DNA from: Gammaproteobacteria bacterium
Lineage (GTDB): Bacteria > Pseudomonadota > Gammaproteobacteria > Pseudomonadales > Pseudohongiellaceae
NCBI GenBank assembly: GCA_003451715.1
Contig: DMJN01000311.1
Location: 1-12,844 of the forward strand
DNA: 12,844 bases
Direction: 5' to 3'
Both the position numbers and the translations under genes were made by a program. Shown here piece by piece: positions 1-6,587 of this stretch. The notes below the pieces were generated by a model. That model was given only the letters and a program-made list of their open reading frames with translations. It was not told the DNA's origin and did no database searches. Position 1 is the stretch's first letter; each line of letters begins with the position of its first letter.

Positions 1-449
1 GAACCCCAACTGAGGTTCATGCCGAGTTTTACCTCCGGATAGCCGATAATGCAGTCATCACTGCCAATCCGGAAATCACAGGCACTGGCGATACATGCGG
101 CGCCGCCGGCTGCGGCTCCGTGTACGGCAGCGATAGTAATCTGATTGATATTGAGAATGGACTCGATCAGTTCCCTGCCCAGCTGCGTGTCGTGCACGCG
201 GTGCAACAAGTCGCCGTCTTGTTGCTGATCCTGCCTGGCGGGATCCTTGAGGTCTGCACCCACCGAGAAATGTTTGCCGTTACCCCTGAAAACAATGACT
301 CGCGTAAGCGAGTCGTATTTGAAGGTGACGACTGCGTCGATGATCTCCTGCATTAGAGCGAGACTGAGCGCATTGCCACATGCTGGTCGGTCCAAGCAAA
401 GAGTGGCAATAGTCCCTTGCCGCTGGATATTCAGAAATTTATAGTTCAT
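1..449 (-). CDS. Enoyl-CoA hydratase/isomerase family protein (crotonase fold), 3' end cut by window
   Basis: The first 149 residues of a crotonase-superfamily enzyme, which acts on acyl-CoA thioesters in the cytoplasm, usually in fatty-acid or aromatic-acid breakdown. Visible are the start MNYKFLNIQRQG, the oxyanion-hole motif GNGKHFSVGADL at about residues 56-67, and the second motif AAVHGAAAGGAACIASACDF at about 109-124, followed by IGYPEVKLGMNLSWG. Aligned by eye to classic enoyl-CoA hydratase, the second catalytic glutamate is kept (E139 in YPE), but the first (the E of GGGCEL) is a cysteine (C119). A plain hydratase is therefore uncertain; an isomerase or another crotonase reaction is possible. 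The ATG at 449 lies 18 bases after the stop of the DUF418 gene, so the two are probably cotranscribed. No clear ribosome binding site is seen. The family call is firm; the substrate is unknown. Confidence 0.9.
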   Translation of the reverse strand, partial: MNYKFLNIQRQGTIATLCLDRPACGNALSLALMQEIIDAVVTFKYDSLTRVIVFRGNGKHFSVGADLKDPARQDQQQDGDLLHRVHDTQLGRELIESILNINQITIAAVHGAAAGGAACIASACDFRIGSDDCIIGYPEVKLGMNLSWG

Positions 450-467
450 AAACCAAACGGAGACGAC

Positions 468-1802
468 TCAGGCGGTTTCCAGTTTCAGGGCTTGTGTCTT
501 TTTATAAGTCAGGCTTCGCCATAACCATTCGGCTGGACCGAAGCGGTAGTGTCGTAACCAGATAGAGCTCGTAATAAGCTGAAAAATCCAGACACCCAAA
601 ACGACATAGTAAATTTGATGTCGCGCCAACTCCCCCGCCAGACCAAAACCAAATCCCATGAAAATCACATTGCAAATCAGTGACTGTGACAGGTAATTGG
701 TAAGCGCCATCTGACCCACTTTTGCCAGTGCATTGCGCACAGCTCCAAGCACACCAATCTTACAGATCACCATAACTAATCCGATATAGCCCATTGCCAG
801 GGAAAGCCGTCCAATGTCATAGGTGGGCCGCATATTGGCTATCCAATGCGGTTCAAATCCGCTGTTTACGTAAGTCAGAGTTTCCCAGTAATTCAAAGGA
901 ATCCCAATTCCGAAGCCAAGCAGCAGCATCGTCGCATAGACTCCCAGGCTGCGAGAAGCATCGAACAGACCCCACTTCCAGAAAGCCATGCCCAGTAACA
1001 TCATCGCCAGTACATCCCATAATGCAAAAGTGACAAAGGCTATTGTCTGGATAAAAACATTAGCTTTTGCTGTCGCAATGAAATTAGTAACATAGCCTGC
1101 CTCCTTCGCCTCCAATTCTTCCTGGATCAGCTCCGGCGTCATAGACTGTGTTTCCAGGAAGCCATTCCAGCTATCGACCGCACTCTGCTGCTCCTCGCTC
1201 AACTCCGTTCCAGTTGGCAATGCTGCCACAGCATCCGCTGCACTTTTTAGAGTCCTGATGTTGTATTGCAGACCGGTGTGCATAATGGTCAGCAAGGCAA
1301 GCACAATGAAACTGCATGTGGCGAGTTTCTTTGCAGAGTAATCGCGGAAAAAAAACAGTATCAGCCCTGCCATACCGTAGCCATACAAAATATCACCGGC
1401 CCAAACCAGGACATAAGCATTAAATAGACCAAAAGCGACCAGCAGAAGCGTACGGCGATAGAACAAGCCCTTCACGTACTCAGGGTCGGTGTTGGGTTTC
1501 GCCATGAAGATTAACAGCCCGGCACCGAACAGCATGGAGAAGATTGCCCGCATGGATCCTTCGAAGAAGATATCCATGGTCATGAAGGTGGCAAGATCTA
1601 TACCTGCAGTCGCACCATCGACGCGGGGATCCATGTAGGCCGCGAAAGGATTTGCGAATGCGATGATATTTAACAGCAGAATCCCCAATAGAGCCACACC
1701 GCGAAGGGTATCAATGGATTGAATCCGCGCCTTGCCGGTAATCGGTGACGCAGTCGCAGTGGCCTGCGTAGTGAGTTCTTCGGTGAAAGTTGAATCAGTC
1801 AT
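468..1802 (-). CDS. DUF418 domain-containing membrane protein (YeiB-like)
   Basis: A 444-residue polytopic inner-membrane protein with about eight to ten hydrophobic segments. Residues about 26-46 (RIQSIDTLRGVALLGILLLN) form the typical N-terminal signature of YeiB-like proteins, starting the first membrane span after a polar, Thr-rich head. The C-terminal part holds the DUF418 signature: GQMALTNYLSQS near residue 363 and FGPAEWLWRSLTY at about 421-433. The start was placed at the ATG at 1802; the frame extends to a TTG at 1832 (10 more residues), but that adds nothing conserved and is a rarer start codon. A charged, Glu-rich soluble loop (about residues 190-245) separates two membrane blocks. 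The role of the family is unknown; transport or acyl transfer has been guessed because of its resemblance to acyltransferase-3 proteins. It leads a two-gene unit with the crotonase gene. Confidence 0.93.
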   Translation of the reverse strand: MTDSTFTEELTTQATATASPITGKARIQSIDTLRGVALLGILLLNIIAFANPFAAYMDPRVDGATAGIDLATFMTMDIFFEGSMRAIFSMLFGAGLLIFMAKPNTDPEYVKGLFYRRTLLLVAFGLFNAYVLVWAGDILYGYGMAGLILFFFRDYSAKKLATCSFIVLALLTIMHTGLQYNIRTLKSAADAVAALPTGTELSEEQQSAVDSWNGFLETQSMTPELIQEELEAKEAGYVTNFIATAKANVFIQTIAFVTFALWDVLAMMLLGMAFWKWGLFDASRSLGVYATMLLLGFGIGIPLNYWETLTYVNSGFEPHWIANMRPTYDIGRLSLAMGYIGLVMVICKIGVLGAVRNALAKVGQMALTNYLSQSLICNVIFMGFGFGLAGELARHQIYYVVLGVWIFQLITSSIWLRHYRFGPAEWLWRSLTYKKTQALKLETA

Positions 1803-1963
1803 GACCGGCCAGCATAGTGAGTTGGCGATCAACTATCAATGCCTGCCCATAACTTATTTCCACTTTTCATGGTGCATCTACCAGCCTGGACTCGGTATCT
1901 CTCTATGATTATGCTAGGGTCACTCTTTACAACAGAAGCCCGCATAACCCAGATGCATTCCAG
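1803..1963. promoter_or_regulatory. Divergent intergenic region between DUF418 gene and PQQ operon
   Basis: This 161-base stretch separates two divergently read genes and must hold promoters for both. On the plus strand TGGACT (1887-1892) and TATGCT (1910-1915) are 17 bases apart and each match the sigma-70 consensus at four of six positions, which would give a leader of about 40 bases before the ATG at 1964. On the minus strand CATAAT lies over the same spot, without a good -35 partner. No strong inverted repeat that would mark an operator was seen. The promoter boxes are weak and should be taken as candidates only. Confidence 0.35.
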
Positions 1964-4003
1964 ATGAAATATTGTGCCTGCACAGCTGTTTTGGTAATCC
2001 TCAGCAGTTGTTCCTCTGACTCCACGGATCAATCGAGCCTGCTGAATACTAATTGGGATACCTATCTCGGAGATTCTGCGCGCAGCCATTACTCTCAGCT
2101 AAACCAGATAACTCCGGAGAATGTGAGTCAACTTGAACTTGCATGGTCCTACGATTCTGGCGAACTTCGCGAGGGTGGATCCTCCATGTACACCAGTCCA
2201 CTGGTAATTGATGGCATCCTCTACGGACTGTCGCCAAAACTGGTGGCATTCGCACTCAATGCCGCCACCGGCGAGGAATTATGGCGTTACGATCCAACCG
2301 GACCCGGTGCCGCGCAACGGGGTCTGATGTGGTGGCAGGATGGCGATGATCGCCGACTTATCTACGCCGCGGGTCGCGAGCTGATCGCTCTCAATGCCGA
2401 CAATGGTCAACCGATAGCCAGTTTTGGTGACGGCGGCAGGCTGGATCTGCGCTCCAGCGAAAAATCCGGCCCCTTCTTTACCAGCGTACCGGGCATCGTA
2501 TTCGAAGACATGTTGGTGATGGGCTTCTCCACCAGTGAGAGTTCCACCTCACATGCGGGCATGATCCGTGCCTTCAGCGTGCACGATGGCGCGGAAATCT
2601 GGCGCTTTAATAGCCTGCCTCTAACCGGTGGCCTCGGCGCAGAAACCTGGGAAGAGGGTTCCCTCACCCTGGCCGGTGGTGCCAATAACTGGACCGGCAT
2701 GACGCTCGACGAAGCACGGGGCATGCTATTCATACCTACCGGTTCGGCGACGCCGGATTTCTATGGCGCATCCCGCACCGGCGACAACCTGTTTGCCAAC
2801 AGTCTTATTGCATTGGACGTAGGCAGCGGTGACTACCGCTGGCATTATCAGACCATTCGGCACGATCTATGGGATAGAGACCTGCCCTCACCGCCCACAC
2901 TGGTACAACTGGAACGAGACGGCGTGCTAATCGACGGCGTGGCCTTAACAACCAAGTCAGGTCATCTGTTTTTGTTTAACCGCGATACCGGTGAATCGCT
3001 TTATGATATTTATGAAGTAGATGGAATTCCCAGTGAGCTGCCCGGCGAAAATGCAGCAAGCAGTCAACCGGTTTCTTCGATTGCATTCACCCGCCAGGAA
3101 TTTGAAATGACCACGCGCAGCCCCGAAGCAATCGACTTCGTCACCGAAGTAGTCGAGCCGCTGGGCCAGCGTCCCTGGGCACCACCCACTACGGCGGGAA
3201 TTCTATTCTATCCTTCCTATGATGGCGGCGCCGAATGGGGTGGCTCTGCCTATGATCCGAATGGGCACAAACTTATCCTCAATGCACAGGAAATTGGCGG
3301 CATTATCCGGCTCTACGAAATTCCCGTGGGTTTCAGCGACCGGGGCGTCTATGCCCAGAATTGTGGCGCTTGCCATGGTGAGGACCGGGACGGTACCAGT
3401 AGCGCCCCCAGCCTGGTGGATATTGCCGAGCGCCTGTCGGCCGCCGACATGCGACAGGTGATCCTGGAAGGAAGAGGATTCATGCCCGCCTTTGACAGCC
3501 TAAGCCAGGTAGAGCAGAACGCAGTCATCTCCTATCTGCGCAATCCAGACCGGGACGGAGTTGCCGAATCGAGTACTGAGATCGACTATGCCTTCGCCGG
3601 TTACCTGCGTGTCAGAGACCACGAAGGCCTGCCGGGCAATACACCTCCCTGGGGTACTCTCAATTCCATCGACCTGGCCACCGGTGAGATCGACTGGCAG
3701 GTCAACTTCGGTAACTACCCGAGTCACCCCGACTTGAATTACGGCGCCGAGAGTTATGGCGGCCCGGTGGTAACCGCCACAGGTCTGATCTTCATCGGCG
3801 CAACTCCGGACAGAAAGTTTCGGGCCTTCGACAGCCGGGATGGCTCCATACTCTGGGAGACGGAGCTTCCTGCCGCCGGCTTCGCCACACCCGCCATGTA
3901 CAGCGTGGATGGGCAACAATTTGTAGTGATCGCTGCCGGTGGGGGACGTATGGGTCCACCTTCCGGATCGGAATATCGGGCATACAGTCTGCCCCAACAA
4001 TAA
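1964..4003 (+). CDS. PQQ-dependent dehydrogenase lipoprotein with inserted cytochrome c domain
   Basis: A 679-residue quinoprotein of the membrane glucose/alcohol dehydrogenase superfamily, predicted to oxidise an alcohol or sugar in the periplasm and pass electrons to heme. The N-terminus is a lipoprotein signal (ILSSC, lipid-bearing Cys16). The opening YLGDSARSHYSQLNQITPENV (split here as residues 34-54) and repeated propeller motifs such as TGEELWRYD (102-110) and DGSILWETELP (626-636) define the PQQ beta-propeller. RHDLWDRDLP (299-308) and TTKSGHLFLFNRDTGE (329-344) match the regions holding the catalytic Asp and PQQ-contacting Lys of membrane glucose dehydrogenase. A heme site CGACH (467-471) with a likely axial Met in GFMPAF (507) sits between propeller strands rather than at the end. 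Mature cysteines are only Cys16, Cys467 and Cys470, so the vicinal disulfide of methanol dehydrogenases is absent. First gene of a four-gene operon; substrate unknown. No obvious Shine-Dalgarno precedes the ATG. Confidence 0.93.
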   Translation: MKYCACTAVLVILSSCSSDSTDQSSLLNTNWDTYLGDSARSHYSQLNQITPENVSQLELAWSYDSGELREGGSSMYTSPLVIDGILYGLSPKLVAFALNAATGEELWRYDPTGPGAAQRGLMWWQDGDDRRLIYAAGRELIALNADNGQPIASFGDGGRLDLRSSEKSGPFFTSVPGIVFEDMLVMGFSTSESSTSHAGMIRAFSVHDGAEIWRFNSLPLTGGLGAETWEEGSLTLAGGANNWTGMTLDEARGMLFIPTGSATPDFYGASRTGDNLFANSLIALDVGSGDYRWHYQTIRHDLWDRDLPSPPTLVQLERDGVLIDGVALTTKSGHLFLFNRDTGESLYDIYEVDGIPSELPGENAASSQPVSSIAFTRQEFEMTTRSPEAIDFVTEVVEPLGQRPWAPPTTAGILFYPSYDGGAEWGGSAYDPNGHKLILNAQEIGGIIRLYEIPVGFSDRGVYAQNCGACHGEDRDGTSSAPSLVDIAERLSAADMRQVILEGRGFMPAFDSLSQVEQNAVISYLRNPDRDGVAESSTEIDYAFAGYLRVRDHEGLPGNTPPWGTLNSIDLATGEIDWQVNFGNYPSHPDLNYGAESYGGPVVTATGLIFIGATPDRKFRAFDSRDGSILWETELPAAGFATPAMYSVDGQQFVVIAAGGGRMGPPSGSEYRAYSLPQQ

Positions 4004-4020
4004 CAGGCGAGGACAAACTC

Positions 4021-4653
4021 ATGAGCAAGCTGGTGTTTTACACAAATCCCCAATCTCGGGGCATGATAGCCCACTGGATGCTGGAAGAACTGGGCGAGCC
4101 CTACGAAACTCTGTGGCTGGAATATACCAGTAGCATGAAGTCACCAGAATATTTGCAGATCAATCCTCTTGGTAAGGTGCCAGCCCTCACACATAACGGC
4201 GCGGTGATTACTGAAACCGCCGCTATCTGCGCCTATCTTGCTACCCGCTTTCCGGAAAAGCAGTTAATGCCCTCCCCTGACAGCACACAGCTCGGGAATT
4301 ATTTCCGCTGGTTGTTCTTCGCCTCGGGTCCATTCGAGATGGCTATTACAGTCAAGGCTATGGAGTGGCCTGTTAAAGAAGAGAATAGCCGCAGCCTGGG
4401 ATTCGGCACCTTCGATGCTGCCCTGGATGTGCTGGAATCTGCACTCTCTCCGGGGCCCTATATTTGTGGAGCACAATTTACCGCGGCGGATGTCTATGTC
4501 GGCAGCCATCTGGATTTCGCCATGCAATTCGGCAACCTGGACAAACGCGCCAGCTTTGAAAGCTATGTGGATAGCTTGAAACAGCGCCCAGCCTTTCAGC
4601 GTACCCAGGAAATCTGCCAACAACAGATTCAGCAAGCAGACGCGCAGGAATAG
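4021..4653 (+). CDS. Glutathione S-transferase family protein
   Basis: A 210-residue cytoplasmic GST with the normal two-domain length. The thioredoxin-like N-terminal domain shows the strand and active-site loop KLVFYTNPQSRGMIAHWMLE (residues 3-22), the cis-proline motif GKVPAL (51-56) and the glutathione-binding turn ITETAAICAYLA (63-74). There is no N-terminal catalytic tyrosine or cysteine; Ser12 in the PQSRG loop is the likely glutathione-activating residue. The all-helical C-terminal domain includes FTAADVYVGSHLDFAM with the family's N-cap Asp. A GAGGA ribosome site lies 7 bases before the ATG, in the 17-base gap after the dehydrogenase gene. It is the only clearly cytoplasmic product of this operon, so it may detoxify an electrophilic or quinone-like product made or imported by its partners. 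That role is inference. Confidence 0.93.
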   Translation: MSKLVFYTNPQSRGMIAHWMLEELGEPYETLWLEYTSSMKSPEYLQINPLGKVPALTHNGAVITETAAICAYLATRFPEKQLMPSPDSTQLGNYFRWLFFASGPFEMAITVKAMEWPVKEENSRSLGFGTFDAALDVLESALSPGPYICGAQFTAADVYVGSHLDFAMQFGNLDKRASFESYVDSLKQRPAFQRTQEICQQQIQQADAQE

Positions 4654-4656
4654 AAC

Positions 4657-5682
4657 ATGAATACCGAGAATAATCGAACTACCACTGTCATATTGCTGAC
4701 AGTCTTCACTTCTTTGTTAACCATGGCGGCCAATGCCCAACCAGTACCTGTACGCAATGATGTGCCTCGAGTCGGTCAGCAGGAAGTGATTATGATGCGC
4801 CATGCCTATCTCGAGCAAGCTCGCTATGACGCATGGTATGAAGCCAGTTCGACTGGAGTATGGCCCTGGTTCGAGCGGCTCGGCGCGAGGATTCTGGGAG
4901 ATTTTGAAATCATCTATCCAGAAACCGACGATGCCACACCGAATCAGGACGAAGCGATACGTTTTGCACGCTACGCCAGTTATGAACATTGGCAGGCCAC
5001 ACGCGGTCAAGCCGCCTCGGGTGATACTGGTGGATCGATTAGTCTAGCTGGCAATGGCGGATTGAGCGATGGCTCCACTGAAGGATTGGCAACACGGCGG
5101 CAATATATGCAGGGATCGCGGGGCGGCTATTTCCTGATGGGCTACATGGCCCAGACGCGTCCGATTTACATGCCCGGCTTGAACGAATCCTATGAATTGA
5201 TCGAAAGCGGTAGCACCACCACTGCGAGCCCGGATGCTCCCATCCCGGTGCGCCTCGACCGCGCGCAACCCGGTGACGAAATCCTCACGCTGGAATATCT
5301 GAAAATCAGTAAAGGGACATTCGAAGAGTATTCCGCCATCACACGCAATCGCATCTGGCCCTATCTGGAAAAGGTTGGTGGTCGAGCCGTTGGGCAGTGG
5401 CGAGTCGCCTATCTACCGAATAGTCAGGCAGTGGAAAATGAAGACTATGACGAGGTCTATCACCTGACACGCTACGCCAGTTATGATCACTATGTGGCAA
5501 TTCGAGACAATGCGGTAAGCATGGGTGGTAATGGGCCGGACTACCAGGACGTGATCGACGCCGTAGCCCGACTTGAAACGATGACCCTCGATCGGTCCAC
5601 AGAATTTCTAAGAGGCTCACCCTTCGGTAGTCCACCGCAATATGCCCCTGGCATAAATGAGACATATCGTCTGGTGGATTAA
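4657..5682 (+). CDS. Exported protein with two NIPSNAP-like (dimeric alpha-beta barrel type) repeats
   Basis: A 341-residue protein of unknown function. It begins with a signal peptide (hydrophobic residues about 10-25, likely cleavage after ANA at residue 27). The mature part consists of two related halves, about residues 42-183 and 207-341. Each half has a first strand, then a helix ending WPWFERLGARILGDF or WPYLEKVGGRAVGQW, then FARYASYEHW or LTRYASYDHY, and closes with PGLNESYEL or PGINETYRL. The strand-helix-strand pattern with a central aromatic-rich helix resembles NIPSNAP and related ferredoxin-like dimeric barrels, so one chain may form the two-domain barrel internally. The ATG is 3 bases after the GST stop, with AGGAA inside the GST end, so translation is probably coupled. 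The family match is made by eye and is tentative; the reality of the gene is not in doubt. Confidence 0.85.
   Translation: MNTENNRTTTVILLTVFTSLLTMAANAQPVPVRNDVPRVGQQEVIMMRHAYLEQARYDAWYEASSTGVWPWFERLGARILGDFEIIYPETDDATPNQDEAIRFARYASYEHWQATRGQAASGDTGGSISLAGNGGLSDGSTEGLATRRQYMQGSRGGYFLMGYMAQTRPIYMPGLNESYELIESGSTTTASPDAPIPVRLDRAQPGDEILTLEYLKISKGTFEEYSAITRNRIWPYLEKVGGRAVGQWRVAYLPNSQAVENEDYDEVYHLTRYASYDHYVAIRDNAVSMGGNGPDYQDVIDAVARLETMTLDRSTEFLRGSPFGSPPQYAPGINETYRLVD
4967..5486 (+). repeat. Exact 19-base direct repeat marking an internal gene duplication
   Basis: The 19 bases CACGCTACGCCAGTTATGA occur at 4967-4985 and again at 5468-5486, 501 bases apart and therefore in the same reading frame. Both encode RYASY within equivalent places of the two homologous halves of the exported protein. 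The rest of the halves has diverged strongly at the base level, so this is a conserved core left from an old duplication, not a mobile or recombination repeat. Confidence 0.8.
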
Positions 5683-5702
5683 GCAGAAATAGGAGATCCA
5701 CA

Positions 5703-6560
5703 ATGGGAAGACAAATCCTGCTAATGCTGTTGACCTGTGTATTCAGCGCCCAGGTATTGTCACAGACTACCGGCCCCGAACGAGGATCGCGGGTGATCGT
5801 CGGCGGCGGCATGCAGGATCTTCAGATACTGCAGCGTTTCGCCGAGCTGGCCGGGGGATTGGATGAACCGATCGTGGTCATCCCAACCGCGGGTGGCGGC
5901 GACAGTTACGACCAGTACTGGCCTGGATTGAACCAGTTCAAGGCGGCCGGGCTGACCGATGTCACCCTGATTCATACCTATGACAGAGGCATAGCCGATA
6001 CGGCCGGCTTCGCCGCACCGATTCGAGAAGCCCGTGGTGTCTGGCTTACCGGCGGTCGGCAGTGGCGGCTCGCCGATTCCTATCTCCATACCCAGGTGCA
6101 TGAGGCACTAATCGATTTACTGGCACGCGATGGTGTGATTGGTGGCTCTTCGGCAGGAGCTACCATCCTCGGCTCCTACCTGGCACGGGGTGACAGCAGC
6201 GGCAATACCATCATGATGGGGGATCATGAAGAAGGCTTTGGCTTTATTCAGAATATCGCCATCGACCAACACATGCTGCGGCGTAATCGTCAATTCGACC
6301 TGCTGGAGATTGTCGAAGCGAAACCGGAGTTGCTCGGCGTCGGCCTGGATGAGGATACCGCTATCATCATCAGGGGAAACCGTTTCGAAGTCATCGGCCA
6401 GAGTTATATCGCGATCTTCGACCACAGTCACAAGCTCGATTCCGGCGGCAGATTTTATTTTCTCGAACCCGGTGATCAATTCGATATGCTACAGCGACAG
6501 GCTTACCGGCCGCAGACCACGCTGCAACCATTGGAGAGAGTGGTAGAACATAACTGGTAG
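5703..6560 (+). CDS. Exported cyanophycinase-like peptidase (family S51)
   Basis: A 285-residue peptidase S51 / class-I glutamine-amidotransferase-like protein. A signal peptide covers residues 1-20 (likely cleavage after VLS, before QTTG). The mature domain opens with RVIVGGGMQDL (30-40) and IVVIPTAGGGDSYDQYW (57-73). The nucleophile elbow IGGSSAGATILGSYLARG (146-163) places the catalytic Ser at 150; the His is probably His190 in AIDQHMLRRNRQFDLLE, and GVGLDEDTAI (212-221) supplies the acidic partner near Glu217. Known S51 enzymes cleave cyanophycin (a beta-linked Asp-Arg polymer) or N-terminal aspartyl dipeptides. The export signal means an external or periplasmic substrate, not an intracellular store. 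An AGGAG site lies 7 bases before the ATG. It is the last gene of the PQQ operon and converges with the next operon 27 bases later. Confidence 0.9.
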   Translation: MGRQILLMLLTCVFSAQVLSQTTGPERGSRVIVGGGMQDLQILQRFAELAGGLDEPIVVIPTAGGGDSYDQYWPGLNQFKAAGLTDVTLIHTYDRGIADTAGFAAPIREARGVWLTGGRQWRLADSYLHTQVHEALIDLLARDGVIGGSSAGATILGSYLARGDSSGNTIMMGDHEEGFGFIQNIAIDQHMLRRNRQFDLLEIVEAKPELLGVGLDEDTAIIIRGNRFEVIGQSYIAIFDHSHKLDSGGRFYFLEPGDQFDMLQRQAYRPQTTLQPLERVVEHNW

Positions 6561-6587
6561 AAGCGCAGTAGAAAACTCGGGGTAGCG

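Noticed and set aside
1803..1832. TTG start for the DUF418 protein at 1832
   Set aside because: TTG is rarer, no ribosome site is visible and the family signature begins well after the ATG at 1802.
4967..5486. The 19-base direct repeat as a possible recombination or insertion-site repeat
   Set aside because: Both copies lie in frame at equivalent positions of two homologous protein halves, which explains them by gene-internal duplication.
5339..5812. A 157-codon minus-strand frame spanning the junction of the NIPSNAP-like and S51 genes
   Set aside because: It runs opposite two well-supported genes with good ribosome sites, and its translation shows no domain.
6561..6587. Possible bidirectional terminator between the converging S51 and PHP genes
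   Set aside because: The 27 bases hold no inverted repeat or T-run that would support one.
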